From Campylobacterales bacterium (GTDB lineage Bacteria > Campylobacterota > Campylobacteria > Campylobacterales > Hydrogenimonadaceae), in contig JALWMA010000082.1 in assembly GCA_027081015.1 (NCBI GenBank), positions 40,737 through 104,736 on the forward strand: a DNA stretch of 64,000 bases, read 5' to 3'. Positions within the stretch are counted from its first letter, which is position 1. Every line of letters begins with the position of its first letter. Shown piece by piece: positions 18,273 to 29,215 of the stretch. The position numbers and the translations under genes are program-made. Under the pieces are notes generated by a model. The model was not told the origin of the DNA and did not search any database. It worked only from the letters and a program-made list of their open reading frames with translations.

Positions 18273-18764
18273 TTGGGCCGCTGGAGAAAAGTAAAACAGG
18301 GAAAAGCCGAAAAAGAGAGTGCCCGAAAAGGGGAACCGCGGGCCGAAGAGGTTCAGCCGGCCTGCGCCCCGGTTTCACTGCGCCTGAAGGCTTTCCTGAC
18401 CGATACCTTCATGATCACTATGCCTATTCTCTATATCGTCATCTACCTGGTCATGGGAGACAGGGAGGGGTTCAGGGAGCATATGGGCGAAGGATGGCTC
18501 TATATCGTTGCCATACACATGGCGATCGTCGTACTGCTGTGGCGGCTCAAAGCCCAGACTCCGGGAATGAAGGCTTATGACCTCTACATCGTGGATCCGC
18601 AAAACGGGGGCGAAAAGCCGGGCTGGATCAAGTGCGTTTTGCGCTACGTGATGATGCAGACGGCGATACTCTCTGTCATAGGGCTCACACTTCCCTTTAT
18701 CATGAAAGGCAAAGAGGGGCTACAGGACCTCGTATCCGGAACATGCATCGTCCATAAGCCCTGA
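18273..18764 (+). CDS. RDD family membrane protein
   Basis: 163 aa; RLKAFLTDTFMITMPILYIVIY...QTPGMKAYDLYIVD...CVLRYVMM. Confidence 0.85.
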   Translation: MGRWRKVKQGKAEKESARKGEPRAEEVQPACAPVSLRLKAFLTDTFMITMPILYIVIYLVMGDREGFREHMGEGWLYIVAIHMAIVVLLWRLKAQTPGMKAYDLYIVDPQNGGEKPGWIKCVLRYVMMQTAILSVIGLTLPFIMKGKEGLQDLVSGTCIVHKP

Positions 18765-18778
18765 GCGGAGCGTAGAGA

Positions 18779-19888
18779 GTGTTTCTGCGAATCTCCGCCT
18801 TCTACCTCTTCTACTTCGCCATAATCGGCGTATATGTCATCTTCTTTCCCAAAGCTCTGCAGATGGCGGGCTACAGCAGCGCGCAGATCGGCATACTTCT
18901 TTCGGCGGCACCCCTTATGAGGTTCATAGTACCGTTCCTCTTTCTGAAACATGTAAAACTTAACGAAAAAACTTTCACGATATCGCTGGCGGTACTTTCG
19001 CTTTCGGTTCTGCTGTTCTATCCGGCACTCGATAGCTTCTGGCCGCTTCTGGCGGTAAACCTGCTTTTCGGAGCCGCAATAAGCGTATCTCTCCCCTTCG
19101 TGGAGGCGAGCGCACTCGAGATTCTGAGCAGGCGCATATACGGACGCTCCAGGCTCTTCGGCTCCATCGGCTTCATGCTTATAGCGCTCTGGCTCGGCAA
19201 GATGCTCGAAGGACCTCTCGATGCGCTCAACTACCTCGCGGCGACCACCATCCTTACGGCCCTCAGCGGTGCGGCGGTCGTCTACGGCTCCCGCAAACGG
19301 AGCGAAAAAGAGGCGCCTTCGGGCGGTGAAAACTTCTCCGTTCTGCGCTACTGGCCGCTATGGCTCAGCTTTTTTCTGATGCAGGTGAGCTTCGGCGGCT
19401 TCTACAACTTTTTCACCATCTACGAAACCGCCCACGGCATAAGCCTCGAGACGACCAGCTGGCTCTGGAGTTTCGGCGTGCTGTGCGAGATAGCGATGCT
19501 CTACTTTCAGGGGCCCCTGCTTCACAAAAACCTGCTTACGGTCTTGAGGGTCACGGTACTTGCCACATCTATACGATGGCTCATTCTGTGGCTCTTTCCC
19601 GACTCTTTGGCCTTTACATTTTTTGCACAGAGTCTCCACGCGCTCAGCTTCGCCCTCTACCACAGTGCGGCCATTACGCTGCTCTATACGCTCTACCGCC
19701 AAAAGGCGCTGGCCCAGCAGTTCTTTCTGGGCATATCGTACGGACTTGGCGGATTCGTAGGTGCGATTCTCGCCGGCCAGTTCTACGGCGAAAACCTCTT
19801 TCTGGCGGAGTTTTTCATAGCATTCGCCGCTTTTGCGATCCTGTTAACAGAGCGTTCATCCAGGTTTAGCGGTAAAAAAGTATACTGA
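18779..19888 (+). CDS. MFS transporter
   Basis: 369 aa, about 12 TM helices, GTG start; HcaT/MFS_1-like. Confidence 0.8.
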   Translation: MFLRISAFYLFYFAIIGVYVIFFPKALQMAGYSSAQIGILLSAAPLMRFIVPFLFLKHVKLNEKTFTISLAVLSLSVLLFYPALDSFWPLLAVNLLFGAAISVSLPFVEASALEILSRRIYGRSRLFGSIGFMLIALWLGKMLEGPLDALNYLAATTILTALSGAAVVYGSRKRSEKEAPSGGENFSVLRYWPLWLSFFLMQVSFGGFYNFFTIYETAHGISLETTSWLWSFGVLCEIAMLYFQGPLLHKNLLTVLRVTVLATSIRWLILWLFPDSLAFTFFAQSLHALSFALYHSAAITLLYTLYRQKALAQQFFLGISYGLGGFVGAILAGQFYGENLFLAEFFIAFAAFAILLTERSSRFSGKKVY

Positions 19889-20105
19889 TTTTATGAAAAT
19901 CGTCTCGAAATCTTGGATTTCGAAGCTTCATGGGGTTGCAGGGCCGCTCACCGCCTGCCAAATTGCGGGCTCGGCACTGAGTTTGCGTAGCATCAAAGTA
20001 TAATACAAAGGCGGTTTTTGCCGATATTTCCATAATACCTCTGAAATCCGGTTCAAAAGCTCCGGGGGCAGAGGCGTCATCAAACTACAAGATAGAAGGA
20101 TATAG

Positions 20106-20864
20106 ATGAAAAGATTCTCCATCGCAGCTTCCGCACTGCTTCTCTTTAGTGCGGCAACGGCAAATGCGGACACCATAGGCGGTGAGGTCGCTGTAGGCGG
20201 CTGGAACCATGACCCCAGCGGCTGGGTACAGTACCCGACAGGTTCGGACAAGATCGATCTGGACAGCGATCTCAACCTCGATACAAGAACCGAACTATAC
20301 CTCAGGGCCAAGATAGAGCATCCGCTTCCCCTGCTTCCCAATATCAGGCTCGGTTTCACCCAGAACCGAAGCAGCGGCGACGGGGCCATTACAAAGAGTT
20401 TCAGTTTCGGCGGCATTACGGTAACCGGCGGAGAGAAGGTGCATACGGAGACGCAGCTTGACACATACGACGCCACCTTCTACTACGAAATCGTCGACGT
20501 CGGAATGGATCTGGACCTGGGGATCACGGCACGCTACCTCGACGGGTATGTAGATATCAAAAGCCTCACGACCGGCCGCCAAGACAGCACGGACGTTTCG
20601 GCGGTTTTCCCGATGGTTTATGCAAACGCACGGGTTCCGATGCCTTTTCTGAGCGAACTGTCTGTCGGAGCCGAAGGGAGCTACATCACATATGACGGAA
20701 GCACCCTTTACGACCTGCAGGCCGACGTACGCTACGAATTTGCGATGGGTCTCGGCGTAGAGGCCGGATACCGCGCCCAAAAGATCAAGCTCGACGATGT
20801 CGAAAACACCAGCAGCGACGTAGACATAAAAGGTTTCTTCATCGGTGCCGTCTGGGACTTCTAG
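20106..20864 (+). CDS. Outer-membrane beta-barrel protein (TIGR04219-like)
   Basis: 252 aa; signal peptide, alternating amphipathic strands, C-terminal aromatic (GAVWDF). Confidence 0.75.
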   Translation: MKRFSIAASALLLFSAATANADTIGGEVAVGGWNHDPSGWVQYPTGSDKIDLDSDLNLDTRTELYLRAKIEHPLPLLPNIRLGFTQNRSSGDGAITKSFSFGGITVTGGEKVHTETQLDTYDATFYYEIVDVGMDLDLGITARYLDGYVDIKSLTTGRQDSTDVSAVFPMVYANARVPMPFLSELSVGAEGSYITYDGSTLYDLQADVRYEFAMGLGVEAGYRAQKIKLDDVENTSSDVDIKGFFIGAVWDF

Positions 20865-21484
20865 CGGTACTCCGTTATCTGATCGAGAGGCAGCCTTATC
20901 TTTTCGGGCGCCTCGTTTACCCTGTAGCCGAAAGCGACTATAAGGGCCAGCTCCTCGCGGGCCGGGTCCATATCCAACAGCGCCTCTATCTTCTCTTTTT
21001 CGAAACCTTCTATCGGGCAGCTGTCTATCCCCATCATCGCCGCACCCGTCATCATGTTGGCCGCCGCTATGTAGCACTGGCGTGATGCCCAGCAAAAGAG
21101 CCCCTCGGTCGCAAGTTTATGTGCGGCGAAATCGTCGTAGATCTTGAAATATGCCTCTATCTTCTCTTGGGGCAGATCGCGCCTCGAGAGCATACTCCTG
21201 CTATATTCGCTGCCGGGCGCCAGCGGAGCCACTATCGACTTTATCAGCACCAGATCGCTACAGGTGGTTATCTGGGGCTGATTCCAGCATAACGGCCGGA
21301 GGCTCTCTTTGAGCTTCTGATCTCTTACGACAAGAAACCTCCACGGCTCCATCCCGAAAGAGGAGGGGCTCAGGCGCCCAAACTCCAAAACGGCATCCAT
21401 CTCGCTCTCTCTTATGCGTCTGCTCTCGTCGAAGAGCTTGCAGGCATGGCGATAGTGCATCGCCCTGATAAAGGCATTTTTCAT
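20861..21484 (-). CDS. Nitroreductase family protein
   Basis: 207 aa; RHACKLFDESRRI, RLSPSSFGMEPWRFLVV, GIDSCPIEGFEKEKIEALLDM. Confidence 0.9.
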   Translation of the reverse strand: MKNAFIRAMHYRHACKLFDESRRIRESEMDAVLEFGRLSPSSFGMEPWRFLVVRDQKLKESLRPLCWNQPQITTCSDLVLIKSIVAPLAPGSEYSRSMLSRRDLPQEKIEAYFKIYDDFAAHKLATEGLFCWASRQCYIAAANMMTGAAMMGIDSCPIEGFEKEKIEALLDMDPAREELALIVAFGYRVNEAPEKIRLPLDQITEYR

Positions 21485-21487
21485 CTC

Positions 21488-22438
21488 TCACTCCTTGCTC
21501 CATATTCTGCGGTTGAGATTCAACTCCTCTACGATACTAAGAATTAGATTAAGATTTTCTATATAACTCTTGAAAACGTCGATGCTGAGAAGAGATTTGA
21601 AGAGCGTCGGCTCGAACCAGTTGCCGCCGTTTTCGATCGCTATGAAGAGTCTGTCGAACCTGAAAGAGAGGTATACGGGAGTGTCCGCCTTTTTTCTCAG
21701 TGCGACCAGCTTCTCCATGATTACGGGCGTCAGAAGGTAGTGCGCCTCTACCGGGTCTTCCGAATAGACTTTGAACTCCCTCTCGAAAGCGGGGCTGTCC
21801 ATACGCACCAGCTTGCCGCTCACCGCACCCTGAAACCAGCTGCCGACCAGGCCGAAATACTTTTCGGCTACATCCGGGTATACCAGCAGAGGTTTGTGAA
21901 ACCGCTTATGAAACTCGGTCACGATGAACGTTCCGGCGAAAACGGTGCTGCGGTGCTTTCGCCCTTTTGAGTCCCTCACCTCTTTCTCGACTTTCAGATC
22001 GCTGAACTCAATTGGCGTAGCGCCTATTTTCCCCTTTATCAGGTCGTTGCCCTCATAGTAGTCGATATCGGTATCGAAGAGGCCGCTCATCGTAAATAGG
22101 GTGCGCGGTATCGTGCCGGCCGGGTTGTAGAGCAGAGAGGGGTCGATCTTTGCGACCAGCTCTTTGAATATCCTCTTTTTGAACTCTCTGCGATACCCCG
22201 TCATGAACCAGTTTGCGGCAAAAGCCGTGGCCGCAAATGCCGCGATGGAGATCTCGATCGCCCCGTCGCCGCTGGAGCTGAAAAATATCAAGAGAAGCGC
22301 AAGAGCGGTAATCCCTATAACGACAGAGGCGGCAACCACCTTTTTAAGCACCCTTTTGCGCTCGACCTCCAACTCCTGCAGCTTTGGGTAGAGCTCACTG
22401 TAGTAGAAGTCGAGCAAACCGGAGGCTTTGATACTCAT
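21488..22438 (-). CDS. DUF3137-like membrane protein
   Basis: 316 aa; two N-terminal TM helices, FDTDIDYYEGNDLIKGKIG...FAGTFIV; next to lemA. Confidence 0.75.
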   Translation of the reverse strand: MSIKASGLLDFYYSELYPKLQELEVERKRVLKKVVAASVVIGITALALLLIFFSSSGDGAIEISIAAFAATAFAANWFMTGYRREFKKRIFKELVAKIDPSLLYNPAGTIPRTLFTMSGLFDTDIDYYEGNDLIKGKIGATPIEFSDLKVEKEVRDSKGRKHRSTVFAGTFIVTEFHKRFHKPLLVYPDVAEKYFGLVGSWFQGAVSGKLVRMDSPAFEREFKVYSEDPVEAHYLLTPVIMEKLVALRKKADTPVYLSFRFDRLFIAIENGGNWFEPTLFKSLLSIDVFKSYIENLNLILSIVEELNLNRRIWSKE

Positions 22439-22445
22439 CTGCCGT

Positions 22446-23000
22446 TCAAGAGTTCAAAAGCTCTTTGATATCTATATTTTTTCGCTCCGTTTCGGGAATC
22501 TCAAAGAGAGGCCTCGATTCGAATCTGAACCATCCGGCTATAAGCGATGATGGGAACATCTCGCGCACATTGTTGTAGTCTGTAACCGCCTGGTTGTAGG
22601 CCCGTCTCGCCGCCGCTATCTGCTCCTCAATCTCGTTGAGAGAGCGCATAAGCTGCACGATATTTTCGTTGGCCTTCAGATCTGGGTAGTTCTCCACGGC
22701 CACCATGAGGCCGTGCAGAGGCTTCGCCAGCTCGTCCGCGACGGCGATCTTCTCTTCGGGAGTCAGCCCCGGCCGCATCGCCTTCGCCCTGAGCTCCGTA
22801 ACCTTCTCGAGAAGCCCTCTCTCGTAATTCATCGACTCTTTCAAAAGGGTAACGAGGTTCGGGATGAGGTTGTAGCGCTTCTTCAAAAGCGCATCTATGG
22901 TTGCGAAAATATTGTCACACTGGTTTCTTCTGGATATGAGGGTATTGTATATAAGTACAACCGCAAGCGCCGGAATGGCTATAGCAACGAGAAGCTCCAT
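22446..23000 (-). CDS. lemA: LemA family protein
   Basis: N-terminal TM then YNTLISRRNQCDNIFATIDALLKKRYNLIPNLV...RRAYNQAVTDYNNVREMFPSSLIAGWF. Confidence 0.93.
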   Translation of the reverse strand: MELLVAIAIPALAVVLIYNTLISRRNQCDNIFATIDALLKKRYNLIPNLVTLLKESMNYERGLLEKVTELRAKAMRPGLTPEEKIAVADELAKPLHGLMVAVENYPDLKANENIVQLMRSLNEIEEQIAAARRAYNQAVTDYNNVREMFPSSLIAGWFRFESRPLFEIPETERKNIDIKELLNS

Positions 23001-23156
23001 ATTCGGTTCCTTTGCAAATCTTAAATTGAGTATACCCAAAAATGGATGGAGACATCATTACAAATAGTCTGTATGAATTTTGGCTCAATTCGATATTTAC
23101 AATTTCCTCATATTGTCGATAATCTATTAGCTTATATTATACAATAAGGACCCGAT

Positions 23157-25025
23157 ATGTTTAGTTCTCTTTCAATAGTGGCACGCTCTATCATTCTGGC
23201 TATCGCTGTAATGCTCGGTATAGCCGCTATAACATTTTATTCCGACAGGATTCAAAACATTCAGAATGAGATATCGGAAATAAAAGATCAGTTACTAATG
23301 TCAAAGATCGAAATACTTCAAGAGAGACGGAACGAGAAAGATTTTCTTGCCAGAAGAGATATGAAATATAAAAAGAAGTTCGATAAAACAATGCTAGAAC
23401 TTCAAAACAGGCTCGAAAAGATCGAAAAGCTCTTCAAAGAGAACTCTATTCATACGCAAGAGCTAAGCTCCCTCAAAAAGATGCTCTCACTCTATAAAGA
23501 GAAATTCGGATTCATCGCATCCCAGATAGAGACGATCGGGCTGGATGAAAAGAGCGGACTCAGGGGGGCGCTCAGAAGTGCGGTGCACGAGGCCGAGAGA
23601 GCGGTCAGAAAACTTGAAAACTATCGGATATTGAGCGATATTTTGATGCTGAGACGAAACGAAAAGGATTTCCTTATAAGAAAAAAAGAGAAGTATCTGA
23701 AAAAGTTCGAGAAAAACTTCAAAAAAATCTCAGACTCGCTCAAGACCATTCCGGACTCACCGGAAAAAGAGCTCATAAGAGAGAAACTGAATATCTATGC
23801 GCAAAAGTTTGAGGATCTGGCAAAAGCGTACAAAACCCTTGGATTGACCCATAACACCGGCTTGCACGGTGAGCTGAGAGATGCGGTTCACAAAACCGAA
23901 GATCAGCTCGACGAGCTTCTTAAAAAATCGAACTCGGAGATGACAAAAAAACTCGACTCTGCATATCTGACCTACTATATATCTATCTCGATTATGATAA
24001 TTTTCATAGCTCTCATTCTGGCTGCAAATCTCATCTCCATCACAAAACCGATTCTGCGACTCTCGAAAGAGATTGAGTCGAACGAAAACGACCTTACCAA
24101 GAGATACAGCCACACCGCCAAAGATGAACTCAATACCATGGTCAACGCAATAAACAAGTTTACGGCGAAGCTGAGGAGTGTAATCGAAAATGCGAAACAT
24201 ATAAGCAGAGAGAATGTAGCCGTTTCAAACAGGCTTACCGCCGCAACAGCAGGAATAGACCGCCGCACAAAAGAGTCTACGGCCATAGTATCCGATACAA
24301 CGGAAATGGCAACCGAAATAAAAAGTGAAATGAACAAGACCCTGAGTGAAACCGAAGAGGCGGAACGGGAAATGCAGGAGACCGCGGAGTCCATCGGGGC
24401 AATAGCGGTCGAATTCAAAAAACTTATCGGAGATATTCAGCACAGCGCACAAATAGAAGAGGATCTGGCTCAGAAACTGGGTCAGCTCTCTGTAAACGCA
24501 GAGGAGATCAAAGGGGTTTTAACCATAATAGGCGATATTGCCGATCAAACCAATCTGCTCGCCCTGAACGCAGCAATAGAGGCCGCCAGGGCAGGAGAGC
24601 ATGGGCGTGGATTTGCGGTAGTTGCGGATGAAGTAAGAAAACTGGCGGAAAGAACACAAAAAAGTCTGAGCGAAATTCAGGCTTCGGTCAATGTAATCGT
24701 GCAGAATATTCTCGAAGCCGGGAATCAAATTTCACGAAACTCCGAGACTTTCTCAAATCTCGTAGAGTTCTCCGGAACGGTTGAGCAAAGAGTCAACCAT
24801 AGTTCCGAAAGAATAATGGATACACTCGCGAAAGTAGAGATGGCGTCAAGCTTTACCAAAACGACATCTGACTATATCAACGAGATCATTCATAGGATCG
24901 ACGAGATCAACGAGATATCGCGTGAAAATGCCAAGGGAGTCGAAGAGATAACGGTAGCCACCCGCCGCCTCTCCGAAATGACTGCCAAACTCAACAAACA
25001 GCTCGACTATTTTCAGACAGGCTGA
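23157..25025 (+). CDS. Methyl-accepting chemotaxis protein
   Basis: 622 aa; two TM helices, HAMP, signalling tip [40 protein letters not shown]. Confidence 0.96.
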   Translation: MFSSLSIVARSIILAIAVMLGIAAITFYSDRIQNIQNEISEIKDQLLMSKIEILQERRNEKDFLARRDMKYKKKFDKTMLELQNRLEKIEKLFKENSIHTQELSSLKKMLSLYKEKFGFIASQIETIGLDEKSGLRGALRSAVHEAERAVRKLENYRILSDILMLRRNEKDFLIRKKEKYLKKFEKNFKKISDSLKTIPDSPEKELIREKLNIYAQKFEDLAKAYKTLGLTHNTGLHGELRDAVHKTEDQLDELLKKSNSEMTKKLDSAYLTYYISISIMIIFIALILAANLISITKPILRLSKEIESNENDLTKRYSHTAKDELNTMVNAINKFTAKLRSVIENAKHISRENVAVSNRLTAATAGIDRRTKESTAIVSDTTEMATEIKSEMNKTLSETEEAEREMQETAESIGAIAVEFKKLIGDIQHSAQIEEDLAQKLGQLSVNAEEIKGVLTIIGDIADQTNLLALNAAIEAARAGEHGRGFAVVADEVRKLAERTQKSLSEIQASVNVIVQNILEAGNQISRNSETFSNLVEFSGTVEQRVNHSSERIMDTLAKVEMASSFTKTTSDYINEIIHRIDEINEISRENAKGVEEITVATRRLSEMTAKLNKQLDYFQTG

Positions 25026-25044
25026 TAGCACAAAAGCCGGGCGG

Positions 25045-26853
25045 CTACTTCTTCTGCTTCTCCATCCGCTTTCTTACATGCGGATCGAGGTATCTCTTGC
25101 GGACACGGATATTTTCGGGAGTCACCTCCACCAGCTCATCCTCCTCTATCCACTCCATCGCACGCTCCAGGTTCATGTCGCGCGGCGGGACCAGGACGAT
25201 GGCGTCGTCGGCGCCCGAAGATCTGACGTTCGAGAGCTTCTTCCCCTTTATCGGGTTGACCTCCAGATCGTTCGGTCTGGCGTGCTCGCCGATGATCATG
25301 CCTACATATACTTCGGTCTGCGGCTTGATGAAGAGGGTGCCGCGCTCCTGCAGGTTAAAAAGCGAATAGCCGAGCGCTTTGCCGTTCTCCATCGAGATCA
25401 GGGCGCCGTTGGCCCTGTGCTCCACATTTCCTACAAACGGCCTGTAGGCCAGAAAAGAGTGGTTCATTATGCCCTCTCCCTTGGTATCGGTCAGAAACTG
25501 GGTCCTGAAGCCGATCAGCCCGCGCGCGGGTATCTCGAACTCTATTCTTGTCGTTCCGTCGGGCATCGGGTTCATCGAGGTCATCTCCGCTTTGCGGCGG
25601 CCGAGCTTCTCTATGACCGCACCGCTGAACTCTTCCGGAACGTCGATAACCAGATGCTCATAGGGCTCCAGGCGCACGCCGTTCTCCTCTTTTATGACCA
25701 CCTCCGGCCGCGAAATGAGAAACTCGAAACCCTCCCTTCTCATATTCTCAGCCAGAATCGATATCTGAAGCTCGCCCCGGCCGGAGACTTTGAAGCTCCC
25801 CTCTCCAAGCTGCTCGAGGCGCATCGCGATGTTGGTCTCCATCTCCTTCTCCAGACGCTCCTTGAGCTTGTTGGCGGTGACGAACTTTCCTTCACGCCCA
25901 GCGAACGGACCGTCGTTTACGCTGAATATTACGGAGAGAGTAGGCTCTTCGATATGAAGAGGATCGAGCGGCTGGGGATCGTTCGGATCGGTCACGGTAT
26001 CGCCCACATCTATCTCGTTGAAACCGGCGATCGCCACGATGTCGCCCGCTTCCGCCTCGTCTATCTCGATGCGCTCGAGCCCCAGAAAACCGATGAGCTT
26101 GCTTATTCGTCCCTTCTTCTGTTCGCCGTCGCTCTTCGCCAGCAGCACCTGTTCGCCCGCTCTGATGCGGCCGTTGAATATACGTGCTATCCCTATGCGC
26201 CCTACGTAGTTGTCGTAGTCGAGTGTAAAGACCTGCGTCTGCAGAGTGTTGTCGGCGCTCCCTTCGGGGGAGGGGACATATTCGAGTATCGCCTCGAATA
26301 GCGGCGTGAGGTCTCTGTTTTCGTCCTCCATGTTCCACTTGGCGTAACCGTCTCTCGCCGCCGCGTATAGAACCGGAAAGTCGAGCTGCGTCTCATCGGC
26401 CTCCAGTGCGACAAGCAGGTCGAAAACCTCGTCTACCACGCGCTCTGGCTCCGCCGCGGGTTTGTCTATCTTGTTTACGACCACTATCGGGCGCAGACCC
26501 AGCTCGATAGCCTTTTTCAGAACGAATTTGGTCTGGGGCATGACACCCTCTTGCGCATCGACGAGAAGCAGAACACCGTCTACCATCTTGAGCACGCGCT
26601 CCACTTCACCGCCGAAATCGGCGTGGCCGGGGGTATCAATGATGTTGATTTTGTAGTCATTGTAGCGGATGGCGGTATTCTTGGAGAGAATCGTTATGCC
26701 GCGCTCTTTTTCGATATCGTTGCTGTCCATGACACGCTCGGCGACCTCTTTATGGGCCTCGAATGTTCCCGACTGCTGCAAAAGGCCGTCGACGAGCGTA
26801 GTCTTGCCGTGGTCGACATGCGCGATTACGGCGATGTTTCTGATGTTTTGCAT
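25045..26853 (-). CDS. typA: Ribosome-associated GTPase TypA/BipA
   Basis: 602 aa; [55 protein letters not shown]. Confidence 0.97.
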   Translation of the reverse strand: MQNIRNIAVIAHVDHGKTTLVDGLLQQSGTFEAHKEVAERVMDSNDIEKERGITILSKNTAIRYNDYKINIIDTPGHADFGGEVERVLKMVDGVLLLVDAQEGVMPQTKFVLKKAIELGLRPIVVVNKIDKPAAEPERVVDEVFDLLVALEADETQLDFPVLYAAARDGYAKWNMEDENRDLTPLFEAILEYVPSPEGSADNTLQTQVFTLDYDNYVGRIGIARIFNGRIRAGEQVLLAKSDGEQKKGRISKLIGFLGLERIEIDEAEAGDIVAIAGFNEIDVGDTVTDPNDPQPLDPLHIEEPTLSVIFSVNDGPFAGREGKFVTANKLKERLEKEMETNIAMRLEQLGEGSFKVSGRGELQISILAENMRREGFEFLISRPEVVIKEENGVRLEPYEHLVIDVPEEFSGAVIEKLGRRKAEMTSMNPMPDGTTRIEFEIPARGLIGFRTQFLTDTKGEGIMNHSFLAYRPFVGNVEHRANGALISMENGKALGYSLFNLQERGTLFIKPQTEVYVGMIIGEHARPNDLEVNPIKGKKLSNVRSSGADDAIVLVPPRDMNLERAMEWIEEDELVEVTPENIRVRKRYLDPHVRKRMEKQKK

Positions 26854-27067
26854 ATCTGTGTAGTCCTAGTAGGTGTGAAGTATTTTGCGCATTATATCCA
26901 AAATCTCTTCAGATGGGTCCGGTATTTATGTACACCTGATCATTGCACGATTGGATTGCGAACTATAATCGAGTGCCTTTTCAGCAAAAGGAACGTTTAT
27001 TGCTTATAAATGGTTTTAAGATTGCGAATCATACAAAAGCGAAAACTTTTCCAGGAAAAGGCCGAGC

Positions 27068-28537
27068 ATGACATACATATCCAAACTACCGCTCTCATCA
27101 AAAATTGAAGATATTGAACCTCATTCCGGCAACCATTCCCTATCTAAAAAAGAGGTCGGTCTTTTCCAGGAACTTATTCAACTTATTCAGAGTGACAATA
27201 TCGATCCTGAAACTATTCAATCCATTTCAAAAAATACCGTTGAAACCGATCAGGATAAGATAGATAAAAAAAAATATATGAATCTAAAAACTGAACTCCA
27301 TTTCGATCAGATAATAGCTCTTAATGAAAATAGACCTAAAACCGAAAATGGAATCATAAAATCGGAAACCGGCAAAGCCATGAAAGCAGAGTCTGCCACC
27401 CAGACAATATTCAGACAAAAGTATACCGATATACCGCCAATAGACTTATCAACCATCGATAACGAATCACTGGCACTTGAAAACAACAGAGTACACCATG
27501 CCAATATCCTCTCCAGAGCTTTTTTGAAGCAGAGTGCTACAGAATTGGAGATCATTCATGACTTCAAGAACTCAAAAGATCTCAAAGATCTTATAAACAA
27601 AGCGGAACGTTATGGCCTAAAACCTATTAGTATCGAAATAGAAACAGTAAAACCTGCAAAAGAAAAGATAATAAGTGGACCTGAAACATATAGCATACAA
27701 CCTCAGTCTTCCCATCTTGCCAAGCAGACGGAGAGTATTTCTAAAGGTGCTGCTACGGCACTACAGCAGATTAAAGACCCTGAACAAGAGCTACAATTAC
27801 AGTTATATACTAAAGTACAATCAAAATCTGAATTTGACAAAGCTGACAGCTACAAAGAAAATATTCTATCGCTTCGGGAACTACTTAAGAAACCTGAAGA
27901 CAATAGTACCCGTACCGAAAAAAGCGGGATAGCCAAAGACGAAACTGGAGAGGTCAGACTCTTTAAATTACTTTCCGGACTTGAAAAATCCGGAAATTCA
28001 AACGGCGAAAGCCACTCAATAGACGATTTTGATATTTCTACAATTCAGCCGTCTAAAATCGATATATTACCGGATAGAACCGATGCTGAGAAATTTATCG
28101 CAGATAACATTAAATCTAAAAACAGTGAAATTCTGAACCAAAAGATATCCGATGCGAAAGTGACAATACGGAATTTTGCCCAGAGTCTCCAGGAGCAGAT
28201 AGAGAGCTATAAACCTCCGTTTACACGCATGCAGATTTCTCTAGATCCGAAAGATCTAGGCAATGTAGATGTAACACTTATAAGCCGGGGAAACAACCTT
28301 CATATACAGGTAAACTCTAATCCTACCGCCATAGGAGTAATGGCTACCCATGGAAGCGAACTGAAAAACCAACTCGTCTCTATGGGTTTTACAGACGTCC
28401 AGATGCAGTTTAACATGAACCAGCAGCAGCAAGAGCGACAGCATGGGCAAAAAAACAGTAACGGAAATTATGCTGAAAACGAAGAGATTCCAGATTTTTA
28501 CGACTCACTGGAAATAGTAATACCACAATACGTTTAA
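27068..28537 (+). CDS. fliK: Flagellar hook-length control protein FliK-like
   Basis: 489 aa low-complexity N-terminal region; C-terminal LDPKDLGNVDVTLISRGNNLHIQVNSNPTAIGVMATHGSELKNQLVSMG. Confidence 0.85.
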   Translation: MTYISKLPLSSKIEDIEPHSGNHSLSKKEVGLFQELIQLIQSDNIDPETIQSISKNTVETDQDKIDKKKYMNLKTELHFDQIIALNENRPKTENGIIKSETGKAMKAESATQTIFRQKYTDIPPIDLSTIDNESLALENNRVHHANILSRAFLKQSATELEIIHDFKNSKDLKDLINKAERYGLKPISIEIETVKPAKEKIISGPETYSIQPQSSHLAKQTESISKGAATALQQIKDPEQELQLQLYTKVQSKSEFDKADSYKENILSLRELLKKPEDNSTRTEKSGIAKDETGEVRLFKLLSGLEKSGNSNGESHSIDDFDISTIQPSKIDILPDRTDAEKFIADNIKSKNSEILNQKISDAKVTIRNFAQSLQEQIESYKPPFTRMQISLDPKDLGNVDVTLISRGNNLHIQVNSNPTAIGVMATHGSELKNQLVSMGFTDVQMQFNMNQQQQERQHGQKNSNGNYAENEEIPDFYDSLEIVIPQYV

Positions 28538-28548
28538 GGAGAAATGAA

Positions 28549-29214
28549 ATGGACGTAACAAATACACTCACACCTATGCCGACAACAGAAGCGACAGATC
28601 AGGTTTACAACCCTGACGGTATTCTTGGAAAAGATGACTTTCTGCAACTTCTTATTACAGAACTCAAATATCAGGACCCTACTGATCCTATGGATTCAGA
28701 ACAGATTCTGACTCAGACCTCACAACTGGCGACACTAGAAGCGCAAACCAATACCAATGAAACCATGAAGCAGATCTCTGAAGCCTACCAGAGTTCATCC
28801 CAATACAATGCCATAGGTGCCATTGGAAAGATTGCTGATATAGGTAATAACGATATAAGACTTGATGAGAGCGGAAATGTCTTTTTCGAAATCTATTTTC
28901 CAGAAGAGGTTACATCCGGAACTCTGGAGATTACAGATTCGTCAGGAAATATTGTCAAGAGTGTCGATCTGCCATCAATTTCATCTGGCGTGCATCCTTT
29001 TGAGTGGGATGGTACCGACTCATCCGGAAGTCGTTTAGAGGCGGGAGTATACCATGTCGATGTATCTTATACCACTCCTTCGGGAGAAGATCTTTATACG
29101 AGGGTCGGTATTTATCCTGTAGAATCTGTCAGATTCGACAGTGATGAGGCACTTTTGAAGCTTGGATCAAACTATGTACCTTTCGAACAGATAAAAGAGA
29201 TCTACGGAGAGTAA
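28549..29214 (+). CDS. flgD: Flagellar hook assembly protein FlgD
   Basis: LGKDDFLQLLITELKYQDPTDPMDSEQILTQTSQLATLEAQT. Confidence 0.95.
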   Translation: MDVTNTLTPMPTTEATDQVYNPDGILGKDDFLQLLITELKYQDPTDPMDSEQILTQTSQLATLEAQTNTNETMKQISEAYQSSSQYNAIGAIGKIADIGNNDIRLDESGNVFFEIYFPEEVTSGTLEITDSSGNIVKSVDLPSISSGVHPFEWDGTDSSGSRLEAGVYHVDVSYTTPSGEDLYTRVGIYPVESVRFDSDEALLKLGSNYVPFEQIKEIYGE

Positions 29215-29215
29215 A

